A stretch of DNA of 64,000 nucleotides from Megalobrama amblycephala (Eukaryota; Chordata; Actinopteri; Cypriniformes; Xenocyprididae), in the NCBI RefSeq assembly GCF_018812025.1, contig NC_063049.1:11723537-11787536 (forward strand). The letters run 5' to 3'. Both the position numbers and the translations under genes were made by a program. The notes under the pieces were generated by a model that ran no database searches, was not told where the DNA came from, and worked only from the letters and a program-made list of their open reading frames with translations. The first letter of the stretch is position 1; each line of letters starts with the position of its first letter. Positions 26,100 through 37,200 of this stretch are shown here, in pieces.

Positions 26100-28266
26100 T
26101 ATAAACACAAGCCTCGTCTGAAAGGCAAATGGGGAGGTGTTGTTGTAATTTGTAGTAATATCTTCAGTATTACTCAGAAATCTAGGAAATTGTCTAAATA
26201 TAATTCCTTATAATTCCTATAATATAATATTATAATATAATTCCTTTGAAGTGATGATGCTTTATGTAACATTACGTAGTTTATGTAATAAATCCCATTT
26301 GACATTTGTGCTGGCTACTGTGTACAGGGCACCATACAGACAAAGACTTTAATGATTTTCTATCGGAGTTAGTACTGGCTAACCATATATATATCCATAT
26401 AGATAATGAAAAAGACACATTGGGATTAGCATTTACAGACATTCTAAACTCTATTGGAGTTAGACAACACGTGACAGGACCCACAAATTGTTGTAATCAT
26501 GTTTTAGATATAATATTGTCACATGGAATCGATATTGATGCCATTTAAATTCTGCAGCAGGGCGATGACATCTCATATCATTATCTAGTCTTGTGTATAC
26601 TACGTTTAGCCAAGGCTGCAAAACCACCTCCCTGTTACAAATATGATAGAATAATTTATAAATAATTTTCCTGATCAGTTTTTATCTCCTTAGCATACTT
26701 GATAACTTAGAAGAACTCAATGTTACAACATAAACTATTGACTCTCTTTTTTCCTGCACATTAGACACAGTTGCTCTTTTGCGCATAAAGAATATTAAGG
26801 AAAATAGTACAACGACATGGTGCAACGAGCACACTCAGGCTTATAAGAGAGCAGCCAGAAAAATGGAGCACAGCTGGAAGAAAACAAAACTAGAGGTTTT
26901 TCACATTTTGTGGAAAGAAAGCATTTTTGATTACAGAAAAGCCTTAAAAACTGCTAGTTCTGCTTATTTTTCAAATCTCTTAGAAGAAAACAAACACATC
27001 CCTAGGTATTTATTTCATAGTGGCTAAATTAACAAGAAGCTTCAGCTTCTAACATTTTCAAACAGCACAACAGTAATAACTTTATGAACTTCTTTACTTG
27101 CAAGATTGATAATATTAGAGAGAAAATTATAACCATGCAACCGTCTACTACAGTATCACATCACATAGTGCAGTGAAGCGTCCCTGAGGAAAAAATCCAT
27201 TCATTCGTTGCTATAGGAAAGGAAGAACGGTCTAAACTCGTTAAATCATCAAAATCAACAACATGTCTGTTAGACCCTATGTCGACTAAGCTATTGAAAG
27301 AGATGCTTCCAAAGGTCATAGATCATCTTATCATACAATTAATTCATCTTTGTCACTAGGATACGTACCAAAAACTATTGAGCTGGCTATTATTAAACCT
27401 CTTATTAAAAAAATACAACTTGATCCTAGAGAATGTCAATTGCAGGCCGTTCTCGAATCTACCTTTTCTGTCAAAAATACTAGAAAAGGCAGTATCATCA
27501 CAACTATGTTCCTTTTTAGAAAGAAATGGTATCTGCGATTTAGACTGTCAGGATTTAGACTGCACCATAGTACTGAGACTGCTCATATTAGAGTTACAAA
27601 TGATTTGCTCTCATCATCAGATCGTGGTTGTATTTCTCTATTAGTGTTACTGGATTTTAGTGCTGCTTTTGACACTATGGACCACAGCATACTTTTGAAT
27701 AGACTTGACAATGATGTTGGCATTAGTGGAATTGCATTGACAAGATTAAAATCATACTTATCTGACCATTAGCAGTTTGTAGCAGTAAACAAAGATATGT
27801 CATACTGATCACAAGTTCAGTGTGGAGTACCGCAAGGCTCAGTGCTAGGACCATTGGTTTTCACTCTGTACATGCTTCCCTTTGGAGATATCATTAGGAA
27901 GCTTGGCATTAGTTTTTACTGTTACGCTGATGATACTCAGTTCTATATTTCTTCGTGCCCTGACGAAACTTACCAACTCACAAAATTAACAGAATGCATA
28001 GCTAATATAAAAAATTGGATGACTAGTCATTTCCTATTACTAAATTCAGAAAAAAAAAAACAGAGATTCTAATTTTTGGACCAAAAACCTCTGCTAACAA
28101 TAACCTAGAATACTGTCTAACACTTGACGGCTGCTCTGTTAAGTCTTCGTCGTCAGTTAGGACCTGGGTGTGCTCTTTGATACCAATCTTTCATTTGAAA
28201 GCCACATTTCTACCATCTGTAAAACCGCATTCTTCCATGTTAAAAATATATCTAAATTATGACATA
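26100..28266 (+). pseudogene. Degenerate L2 ORF2 (endonuclease and reverse transcriptase)
   Basis: Fragments in several frames match the younger copy at 41320-44021 in order: GGVVVICSNIF-like endonuclease sequence, 'DILNSIGVRQHVTGPTNC', 'CNEHTQAYKRAARKMEHSWK', 'LVLLDFSAAFDTMDHSILL' (RT motif) and 'YCYADDTQFYISS' (YADD active-site motif, near 27925). Numerous stops, indels and frame changes make it dead. The N-terminal endonuclease part is missing, as in the younger copy. It ends where the palindrome at 28267 begins. Confidence 0.88.
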
Positions 28267-28627
28267 CACTGTAAAAAGAAAACTGTAAAATGTACGGTAA
28301 CTTGCTGGCAGCAATTAGCAAGCAAGTTGCTGTGTTCTATTCCACAGTATGCTTACTGTAAATGTAATCATGGTAACTATTTTGTTACTGTTTATTATTG
28401 TGCAGTAATATTACTGTAATAATAAACATAGTAACACAATAGTTACCATAATTATAATCACAGTAACTATTTTTTACTGTTTATTATTACAGTAATATTA
28501 CTGTATAATAATAAACACAGTAACAAAATAGTTACCGTGATTAAATTTACAGTAAGCATACTGTGGAATAGAACACAGCAACTTGCTTGCTAATTCCTGC
28601 CAGCAAGTTACCGTACATTTCACAGTG
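28267..28627. mobile_element. 361-bp near-perfect palindrome, CACTG...CAGTG ends (MITE-like)
   Basis: The left half (CACTGTAAAAAG ... tgtacggtaacttgctggca ... ctgtgttctattccacagta) is mirrored by the right half ending '...ttaccgtacatttcacagtg'. Arms of about 170 bases match closely, with an 'ACTGTAA/TTACAGT' motif repeated throughout. CACTG/CAGTG termini recall EnSpm/CACTA elements. It abuts the truncated L2 exactly at its left side. Family assignment is inferred. Confidence 0.75.
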
Positions 28628-28790
28628 TTCTATCATTATTACTGCTGTATTATTTTTTTTTTTTATCACAGCAAATATACGATTACTATAAACTGCTTTC
28701 ATTGTGTACCGTAAAATGAAGACATGATTTTTGTCACAACATGACATTAAAACATTTTAAATTTGAAAATACATGGGCATAAAATATTTA

Positions 28791-30239
28791 CAGTGGGTAC
28801 GGAAAGTATTCAGACCCCCTTAAATTTTTCACTCTTTGTTATATTGCAGCCATTTGCTAAAATCATTTAAGTTCTTTTTTCCCTCATTAATGTACACACC
28901 GCACCCCATATTGACAGAAAAACACAGAATTGTTGACATTTTGCAGATTTATTAAAAAAGAAAAACTAAAATATCACATGGTCCTAAGTATTCAGACCCT
29001 CTCCAGAGATGCTCAATTGGGTTTAAGTCAGGGCTCTGGCTGGGCCACTTAAGAACAGTCACGGAGTTGTTGTGAAGCTACTCCGTCGTTATTTTAGGTG
29101 TGTGCTTAGGGTCATTGTCTTGTTGGAAGATAAACCTTCGGCCCAGTCTGAGGTCCTGAGCACTCTGAAGAAGGTTTTTGTCCAGGATATCCCTGTACTT
29201 GGCCACATTCATCTTTCCCTTGATTGAAACCAGTCATCCTGTCCCTGCAGCTGAAAAACACCCCCACAGCATGATGCTGCCACCACCATGCTTCACTGTT
29301 GGGACTGTATTGGACAGGTGATGAGCAGTGCCTGGTTTTCTCCACACATACCGCTTAGAATTAAAGCCAAAAAGTTCTATCTTGGTCTCATCAGACCAGA
29401 GAATCTTATTTCTCACCATCTTGGAGTCCTTCAGGTGGGCTTTCATGTGTCTTGCACTAAGGAGAGGCTTCCGTCGGGGCCACTCTGCCATAAAGCCCAG
29501 ACTGGTGGAGGGCTGCAGTGATGGTTGACTTTCTACAACTTTCTCCCATCTCCCGAATGCATCTCTGGAGCTCAGCCACGGTGATCTTTGGGTTCTTCTT
29601 TACCTATCTCACCAAGGCTCTTCACCCCTGATAGCTCAGTTTGGCTGGATGGTTAGCTCTAGGAAGGGTTCTGGTCGTCCCAAACGTCTTTCATGTAAGG
29701 AAGACGGAGGCCACTTATGGAGGCCACTGTGCTCTTAGGAACCTTAAGTGCAGCAGAATTTTTTTTTTGTAACCTTGGCCAGATCTGTGCCTTGCCACAG
29801 TTCTGTCTCTGAGCTCTTCAGGCAGTTCCTTTGACCTCATGATTCTCATTTGCTCTGACATGCACTGTGAGCTGTAAGGTCTTATATAGACAGGTGTGTG
29901 GCTTTCCTAATCAAGTCCAATCAATATAATCAAACACAGCTGGACCCAGATGAAGGTGTAGAACCATCTCAAGGATGATCAGAAGAAATGGACAGCACCT
30001 GAGTTAAATATATGAGTGTCACAGCAAAGGTTTTGAATACTTAGGACCATGTGATATTTCAGTTTTTCTTTTTTAATAAATCTGCAAAAATGTCAACAAT
30101 TCTGTGTTTTTCTGTCAATATGGGATTCTGTGTGTACGTTAATGAGGAAAAAAATGAACTTAAATGATTTTAGCAAATGGCTGCAATATAACAAAGAGTG
30201 AAAAATTTAATGGGGTCTGAATACTTTCCGTACCCACTG
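28791..30239 (-). mobile_element. Tc1-like transposon, same family as 19320-20578, inverted
   Basis: The outer ends 'cagtgggtacggaaagtatt' (28791) and its complement (to 30239) are flanked by TA (28789-28790 and 30240-30241). Inner direct-repeat motifs 'cctaagtattcagaccct' lie near 28983 and 30030. Unlike the first copy it keeps N-terminal transposase sequence, but it has lost the C-terminal coding region: the catalytic-Glu segment near 29010 runs straight into the inner repeat motif. It is non-autonomous with good ends. Confidence 0.92.
29000..29770 (-). pseudogene. Tc1-like transposase, broken, C-terminus deleted
   Basis: Read on the minus strand from about 29770, pieces of the N-terminal DNA-binding region occur in shifting frames. 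A clean stretch at 29491-29234 reads [27 protein letters not shown] (first catalytic Asp) and [17 protein letters not shown]. The frame continues with the [13 protein letters not shown] second Asp near 29120-29135 and SPDLNPIE near 29010-29030. The roughly 60 C-terminal residues present in the 20400 copy are gone, and stops and frameshifts occur before and after the clean stretch. Confidence 0.85.
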
Positions 30240-30241
30240 TA

Positions 30242-30659
30242 CATTATATACATTTATAGGCTATACATTTTTATTATTATGTATACAACACTCCTAAACA
30301 TACAAATCCATCATCTTTGTTGAAGTTGAATTAAAATGTCCAGATACAATTGGAAATGATTAAAAGAGAAAGTAACATTTAATTCAAATATTGAATAAAC
30401 TAACTTTAAACTAACTGAATTTTACTAATTTTTATGGTTAAGTGTTGGATAGCAACAGCGCACAGGCATGCGCTAATTTAACCATCAAAGACACTGTAGG
30501 TGCATCTCAATTCACATACTCATGCACTATTCTATGACGTTTTTAAGTACAAATAGTGTGAGTAGTGTGTTCACACAGAAAATTCCAAAAAGAAAAAGTA
30601 CACTTTAAATACCCGGATGGTGCACTAAATTAACAGAAAAACTGTGTGAGCCTCAGATA
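30242..30659. other. AT-rich spacer, no gene recognised
   Basis: No recognisable element. A 'tcaattcacatactcatgca' type block near 30505 may be a small dispersed repeat. Confidence 0.4.
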
Positions 30660-31332
30660 CAAAAGGCTCACACTCACCTCAGTCATTGTCCGGTCTCGTT
30701 TGCATTAGGACTCTCTCTATGCTTACCTCAAGGACTCCATCGATACTCACTGTCTCCATTCCAGCGTGTTCCCTGCTTCCTCATGTGGTCTTGTCTCAGT
30801 GTGTTTCTCCGATCATCATCACTCCTTCATCCAACTCTCCAGTTCACTACCATCCACGATCTTCATCCCTGCAAAACAAAGGACAGTATCAACCTTCCTA
30901 TTGTCATCACTCAAACTTCATATCTACTATTTACTCACTTGCATCACTATCTGTAACTGCTGTCTGTCCAGTAAACACCACCTATCTGTATTCTGTTGTC
31001 TCCGACCCTTCTGTATGTAACAGAAGACCGGAACAACACTTAGGATGACAGCATGAGTTCACTGGATCTATTTCAGGAGCTTGTGGATGTTCTACGCCGA
31101 GCACTCACCTCCAACCCACCTGCATCTCCACCAGAGATCACCTCCACCAACACCGCCATCACTCCATCACCACCTGTTTACGCCAGTCCCATGGCCAAAC
31201 CAGCGCCCTTCTCTGGCTCAGCGGAGGATTGCAACGGTTTTCTCCTGCAGTGTTCGCTGGTCCTGGAGATGCAACCGCACTTGTACCCTGACAAACACGG
31301 TTAGGTAGAGTTCATTATTTCCCAGTTGAACG
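30660..31332 (+). mobile_element. Ty3/gypsy (chromovirus-type) remnant, 5' part
   Basis: C/T-rich leader sequence (30660-31045, possibly LTR plus 5' UTR; LTR limits not identified) is followed by a gag start at 31053. The element breaks off at about 31310, and matching 3' parts (integrase, chromodomain) appear at 32509-33450 in the same orientation. Most of gag, protease, RT and RNase H are missing. Confidence 0.65.
31053..31304 (+). pseudogene. Gypsy gag N-terminal fragment
   Basis: The 83-codon frame starts MSSLDLFQELVDVLRRAL and continues through a Pro/Thr-rich linker to MAKPAPFSGSAEDCNGFLLQ and SLVLEMQPHLYP, which are typical of the gag N-terminus of fish chromodomain-bearing gypsy elements. 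The frame stops after PDKHG at a breakpoint, leaving no capsid core or zinc knuckle. The start codon is probably native, since an 'aacagaagaccggaaca' leader precedes it. Confidence 0.75.
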
Positions 31333-31605
31333 GTGAAGAACACTGGTGAAGAAACTGTTCCTGTGTCTGGTCGTTCTGGTGCTCAGGGCTCTGTAGCGTC
31401 GACCAGATGGCAACAGTTCAGAGAGGGAGTGTGCTGGATGTGAGGAGTCCAGAGTGATCTTCTTTGCCCTTTTTCTCACTCTGGATAAGTACAGTTCTTG
31501 GAGAGTGGGGAGGGTTGTGCCAATGATTCGCTCAGCATACCGGACTACCCTCTGTAGTATTCTGAGGTCAGATTTGGTAGCTGAGCTGAACCAGATGGTA
31601 ATTGA
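31333..31605 (-). pseudogene. Non-LTR retrotransposon polymerase, C-terminal tail
   Basis: On the minus strand about 85 codons are open without a stop and without a start. They read SATKSDLRILQRVVR, YAERIIGTTLPTLQELY, SHPAHSLSELLPSGRRYRAL and TRTTRHRNSFF. The pattern 'SHPAH...LLPSGRRYR...RT.R...SFF' is the C-terminal end of jockey/RTE-like fish LINE polymerases. It sits antisense between the two gypsy fragments, so it is either a later insertion or marks a rearrangement. The exact clade is unknown. Confidence 0.75.
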
Positions 31606-32508
31606 AGAGTTTTCCCCCCTGAAATGTTATAAATGCATTATATATTATAAAAAAATGCCTGCAGAGGGCGCCAAAAGCCTGCTGATTTTTGTAGTTACAC
31701 AGCACAGCATGATCAAATCCATGATTAAAGCCAACCACCATAATTAAAAAAAATATATATATATATTATTAGTTAAATAATAATATTCGGCCACTTTTTT
31801 TTTTATAGAAATGCTACAGCCACTTTTATTGATGTATTCTCCTGTGTAAGCATAGATTTAAGAATAGCATTATGTAATGCTGTATTATGATTTTTAAATA
31901 GTTTTAATAAATCGTGCATCCTTAGAAAACTGTCTAATAATGCGGTTCATGGATGCTCCTCTTCTGGTATTGACAGACCTACAGATTATCTTTACCATAG
32001 TTCAAAACGCAATGCATTAAAATATTTTAAATTATAATATGACAAATGACATTAGTATCAAGAATGATGCGTTGCTTGTAGTCAAGATGCGTTGCTTGTA
32101 GTCAAACTATTAACGTGGCGTTAAACGTATAAATAATCTCACCCTTAAATAGTTTCACAATAGTTTCACAAATTTCACGTTTGTGAACATACATAGGCTA
32201 CGTGAAAGAAATGCACGGGATGGATCCATCTAGGGCTTTTTCTTTTTGGATTCTCATCGCCAGACAGCAGTTGTATTTTCCCGGGCATAGTTGTCACAAG
32301 TTTTCAGCCAGCAGCAAACATGAGGTGGGGCGGGGCACGCGCGCATGTGGGAATGAATGACGTGTCGCGGAGGGAGGGCTGCTGAACTCGACAAAGCCGA
32401 CCTGATATATTGTATTATTTATTTATTTTTTATTATTATTCAGTACATATATTTTTGACAGGGAAGCTGTGCGCAAACAGGAATATTTATTCATTTATTT
32501 AAAAAAAA
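31606..32508. other. Unclassified sequence between gypsy fragments
   Basis: AT-rich with no coding frame. It contains a direct duplication of 'gatgcgttgcttgtagtcaa' (near 32068 and 32086) and a GC-rich patch at about 32325-32400. I see no family hallmark. Confidence 0.4.
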
Positions 32509-32519
32509 AAAGCACCCCA

Positions 32520-33190
32520 GAAAATATCCAGTGTGTGGAAGGCTTTCTTCTCTCTTCTAGGTGTGACCGTATAAGCCTCTCCTCTGGGTACCATCCGCAG
32601 TTGAACGGGCAGACGGAGAGGAAGATCCAGGAGATTGGTCAATTCCTCCGTACCTTCTGCCATGGCCACCAGGACTCTTGGAACCAGTTTATGGGTTGGG
32701 CAGAGGGCAGAGTACGCACAAAACTCCCTGCGTCAACCTACCACTGGACTCACTCCCTTCCAGTGCGTGCTCGGTTACCAACCCCCATTCTTCCCCTGGT
32801 CTGGGGAACCGTCAGATGTACCAGCTGTTAACTACTGGTTCCGAGAGAGTGAGAGGGTCTGGGATGCAGCCCACCATCAGCTACAGTGAGCTTTGTGCAG
32901 ACGCAGGATGACAGCCGACCTGAGACATTCCAACACTCCAGTCTATCAACCAGGACACGAGGTCTGGCTGTCAACCTGGGACATCAGAATGTGTCTGCCC
33001 TGCAAAAAGCTCAGTCCCAGATTCATTGGTTACTTCACCATCTCGAAGCAGATCAACCCAGTCACCTATCAGCTTAAGTTACCCTCACAATACTGAATTC
33101 ATCCTACCTTCCATGTTTCACTTCTCAAGCCTCATTACCCTTCTGTTTCTGTCTCCTCAGAGCCTGGCGCAGCAGCTGAACCCCCCTTTC
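32520..33190 (+). pseudogene. Gypsy integrase, C-terminal part, frameshifted
   Basis: Pieces in alternating frames read [15 protein letters not shown] (the region with the catalytic Glu of the DDE core is just before or at this motif), [48 protein letters not shown] and [26 protein letters not shown] (the GPY/F-type module). At least three frame changes and a stop after the AAHHQLQ block disable it. The two catalytic Asp residues lie upstream and are deleted. Confidence 0.85.
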
Positions 33191-33377
33191 TCTTATCCTG
33201 GAAGATGGAGCCACATATCAGGACAATGAGATATTGGACTCCCGGCGCTGTGGTGGTCTACTGGAGTATCTGGTGGACTGGGAAGGCTACAGTCCCGAGG
33301 AGCGCTCATGGGTATCCAGAAATGACATCCTAGATCCCAATCTACTCGACACTTTCCACGCTTCTCATCCAGATTGA
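33190..33377 (+). pseudogene. Chromodomain of gypsy polyprotein
   Basis: An open stretch of about 60 codons without a start reads [36 protein letters not shown] and [14 protein letters not shown], then TGA at 33375-33377. It is a well-preserved chromodomain: aromatic and acidic residues of the YLVDWEGY core are intact. In chromoviruses this domain at the integrase C-terminus guides insertion, probably to marked chromatin. It follows the integrase GPY/F region directly, with one frame change. Confidence 0.88.
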
Positions 33378-33593
33378 CCTGCCCCACGTGGAAGAGGACG
33401 ACCACCATGACGTCGGGGTCATAATACTGACGTCATGACGACGTCATAACACTCAGTTCCAACATTTATTTCCCCTTATAGAGTGTGACGCAAAGCATGC
33501 TAGGAACATAAATCTGCTGCAACTCAATGTTGAATGGACTGTTCTGATAACATTGGTTATGTTGGTAACATCGACAACGTTGTGATAAGGATG

Positions 33594-33598
33594 ACGTC
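33594..33598. repeat. BEL/Pao target-site duplication, left copy
   Basis: ACGTC directly precedes the 5' LTR and recurs directly after the 3' LTR at 40675-40679. Confidence 0.85.
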
Positions 33599-34216
33599 TG
33601 TGTTGCCTTTAAGAAATGTAACTTTTAAATATCTGCTTTATTTTTGTTGATGCATATTCTCAGGTAAAATAAGAAGTTCATAATTACTTTTCTGTTTATC
33701 TACCTTATTTGTAAAATTAATATTATTTGTTACTTGATGATGTCACTGCCTGTTTAGTCACTTCCTCTTAGTACTTCCTGGTTCTACATGAAAACATTGA
33801 CACGGTCATGGTGTGCTCTCTCTAACAATCCATTGCATCCACTCTAATCCATCATAGAGACAATGCCGTAAGTTCATTTATGTGACATTAGACATGTTAA
33901 AGATAATATATTTGTAAGGATTTTGTTAAAAAGATGATGTTTGATAAGTTGTTCAAAACAAGCTAACTGTCATGTTAATAACCATTATAGCTGCTACTAT
34001 AGCTGTGATTGTTTGTTACAGACATTTGTAATTGTATGATTAATCAAGATATAGACATTGAATATTGTTGTATTGTTTTATTATAGTTTTCACCGCAACA
34101 TGTCAATGACTAAGAGTGACAGTAAATGATCAACCTTACTACGACTCTGTCTTCATTGGCTACAGTTTAACTTGGTGTTTAGTCAGAGTTTCAACACACT
34201 GCACGAGAACACTATA
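33599..34216 (+). repeat. BEL/Pao 5' LTR
   Basis: Starts TGTGTTGCCTTTAAGAAATG and ends 'gagaacactata', so TG...TA rather than TG...CA. The border is fixed by comparison with the 3' LTR: similarity stops after TATA, where one copy continues GTGAAAAGG and the other ACGTC. An LTR promoter should lie here; 'gataatatattt' near 33905 is only a possible TATA-like site. Confidence 0.92.
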
Positions 34217-34252
34217 GTGAAAAGGCACCGTTTGATGTTTTAAGTGATTAAG

Positions 34253-37200
34253 ATGGCAACCAGCAGCAAGTCGTCTGTGTGCAGCGCTAGAAGAGGCAAG
34301 TCATCCACGTCATCTGCGAGTGCAGCTCACGCCCGGGCCAGAGCTGAGGCCGCCAAAGTGAGAGCATCATATGCTAGCCAAGAGGCTAAACTGAAAATGG
34401 AAAAGGCTGCAAGGGAAGCTCAAAATCAGCTGGAAAAAGTAAGAATAGACACTGAGTTGGAAGTGTTAACGCTACATAGAGAAGCTGATGCAGCCGCAGT
34501 GGAGGCGCAAGTGCTGGAAGATGCTGAACTATCAATGCATGCTGCAGCTGAAAGAGGAAGATCTGAATCGGAAAAAGTTAAAATTGAACGTACCAGTGAA
34601 TATGTCAATTCTCAAATTAACCTTCAGAGTCATTCTCCCTCTCCAGTCTTATCAGCCTCACCTGTCGCTCCTCCATCCCACGCTGATTCACATAACAGCT
34701 TCATAACATGGAGTCCACCTGTGAGAGACATTTCACATGCACAGTCTATCAATAAGCCAAAGTCTGAGAAAGCTGATAGTATGCACTTACCCGCAACAAA
34801 CCTACCTGATCTGTCTGCAGGTGCGATGAAGTCTGAAGTCAGAAGCCACATCATGAACATGCATGCTAAATCATATGTTCCTAGATACATTCCTCCAGTT
34901 AATACGCCACCTCAAGCAGAGCCTTTGGCACAGTATTTAGCACGACGGGACCTTGTTAATTCAGGACTGTATCAATTTGACAATAAACCCGAGAATTATC
35001 GGTCATGGTATTCTTCGTTCACCAGTGCAGCTCGTGAAGTTCACCTCACAGCAACCCAAGAATTAGACCTCATGACTAAATGTCTGGGAAAGGAATCTGG
35101 CGAACAGGTGAAACGCATCCGCTCGGTGCATGTCAGCAACCCCAATCTCGCTTTACACAAAGCATGGGAAAGACTACGTGAGTGCTATGCTGCACCAGAA
35201 ATTATTGAAAAGTCATTATTTCAGAGGTTGGACAGCTTTCCTAGGATTTCAGCTAAAGACCACACCAAATTACGAGAACTCGGAGATTTGCTTATGGAAA
35301 TTCAAGGTGCTAAAGAAGACGGTTATCTCACAGGTCTTTCATACCTCGACACTTCACGTGGAATTGGACCAATTGTAGACAAGCTTCCATATGGGCTTCA
35401 AGACAAGTGGGTGACTTCTGGGTCATTCTACAAGGAAAAAAATCATGGTCAGTTCCCTCCCTTTGAGTATTTCTGTAACTTTGTGTGCCATGAGGCAAAG
35501 AAGCGAAACGACCCTAGCTTTATGCATCAAAGCAGTGCTACAGCACCTACAAAGCCCAACAGATCCATCGTAAAGAGTTTCCATACCAACAAACCTATCT
35601 CAGTGCACAAAACAAATGTGTGTGCAGCCAATGATGACCCTAACAAAAACTGTCCATTACACAATAAACCACACCCCTTGAAAAAATGCAGAACATTTAG
35701 AAACAAACTCCTCGATGACAGAAAGGCCTTCCTCAAGGAGAAAGGAATATGTTTCAAATGCTGTTCTTCGGTTTCTCACCTTGCCAAAGAATGCAAGTCT
35801 TCTGTGAAGTGCACTGAATGCGGCAGCACCAATCATGATGCGGCCATGCACCCTGGCCCATCGCCTCAAGCAGCTAAGGCTCCTTCACCACCACAAGAGG
35901 ACGGCGGGGAGGAAGAAAATCGTTCTAACACAGCTGTTGTCAGCACAAGCTGCACAGAAGTTTGCGGTCCAGGTCAGTGGAGCCGCTCATGCTCAAAAAT
36001 CTGCCTTGTGAAAGTATACCCCAAGGGTTCCAAGGACTTGGCCGTCAAAGCCTACGTAATTCTGGATGACCAGAGCAATCGTTCATTAGCTAGACCAGAG
36101 TTCTTTGAGCTGTTCAATGTGGAGAGCAAACCATTCTCATATAATCTCAGAACTTGCTCTGGCATTGTGGAAACATCTGGCAGGAAAGCAGAGGGTTTCC
36201 AGATTGAGTCACTGGATGGAAAAGTTCTTATCTCTCTTCCACCACTCCTTGAGTGTCATGAGATATTGAATAATCGGTCTGAAATACCAATGGCAAGTGC
36301 AGTTCTACACCAGCCTCATCTTCAACACATTGCCAAGCACATTCCAGTACTGGAACCAGAAGCAGAAATACTTCTGCTACTCGGAAGAGATGTCATAAGG
36401 GCACATAAGGTCAGGCAGCAGGTCAATGGACCAAACAACGCCCCCTTTGCCCAACGTCTGGACCTGGGCTGGGTAGTAATAGGAGAGGTGTGTCTGGGTA
36501 ATGTACATAAGCCAACGGTCAACACATTCAAGACCAATGTGCTGGAAAGTGGTCGCCATTCAATCTTTCAACCCTGCACAAGCTTTATGCAGATCAAAGA
36601 GATGCAGCAAAGCTGTAACATGTCTGGCAAGGCAACTGAGAAGACACTAGGACAGACAGTGTTTAACAGAACTGAGCATGACAACAAACCTGCTCCATCC
36701 ATGGAAGATACAGCTTTCCTGAAAATAATGGACACAAATGTCTACAGAAACGATGCTAACAGCTGGGTAGCTCCTCTACCATTCAGAGAACCACGCCCGC
36801 CCCTGCCAAACAACAAAGAGCAAGTAGTTAATCGATTTGCATCCCTTCAACGTACCCTGAAGAGGAAACCTGAGATGCAGCAACAGTATGTGGCATTTAT
36901 GGAAAAGATCTTTGATAATGGACATGCTGAGGTAGCACCACCACTGAAAGAAGAGGATGAATGCTGGTATCTTCCAACATTCGGGGTCTACCATCCACAA
37001 AAATCCAATCAGATCAGGGTGGTCTTTGATTCCAGTGCTCGATACTCTGGTGTCTCTCTCAATGACGTGCTCCTCACGGGCCCCGACCTCAATAACTCCC
37101 TTCTGGGCGTCCTTCTACGCTTTCGGAAAGAGAAAGTTGCAATCCTAGCGGACATTCAGCAGATGTTCCACTGTTTCTTGGTGCGTGAAGACCATCGCAA

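Larger units (their letters stand above)
25060..28266 (+). mobile_element. Old L2-clade LINE, 5' part (ORF1 and most of ORF2)
   Basis: The 5' region contains two copies of a 'tacacccctagcagcag' motif (near 25074 and 25258) around a (TTA)n run (25198-25248), suggesting a repeated 5' UTR unit. ORF1 follows (25280-26002), then a decayed ORF2 (26100-28266) with stops and frameshifts. The copy stops abruptly at 'aattatgacata' (28266). The next L2 bases, 'tatgctctcaatga', reappear at 45856, so this and 45856-47236 are probably halves of one insertion. Confidence 0.85.
32509..33450 (+). mobile_element. Ty3/gypsy remnant, 3' part (integrase to chromodomain)
   Basis: The fragment carries the integrase C-terminal half and a chromodomain, then a short 3' region with TGACGTCA palindromes (33428-33435 and a near copy at about 33439). 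No 3' LTR is recognisable. It matches the 5' part at 30660-31332 in orientation and family type. Confidence 0.8.

Noticed and set aside
30686..31048. 120-codon Ser/Pro-rich frame before the gypsy gag
   Set aside because: C/T-rich leader sequence in LTR/5' UTR position, with no domain; gag starts downstream at 31053.
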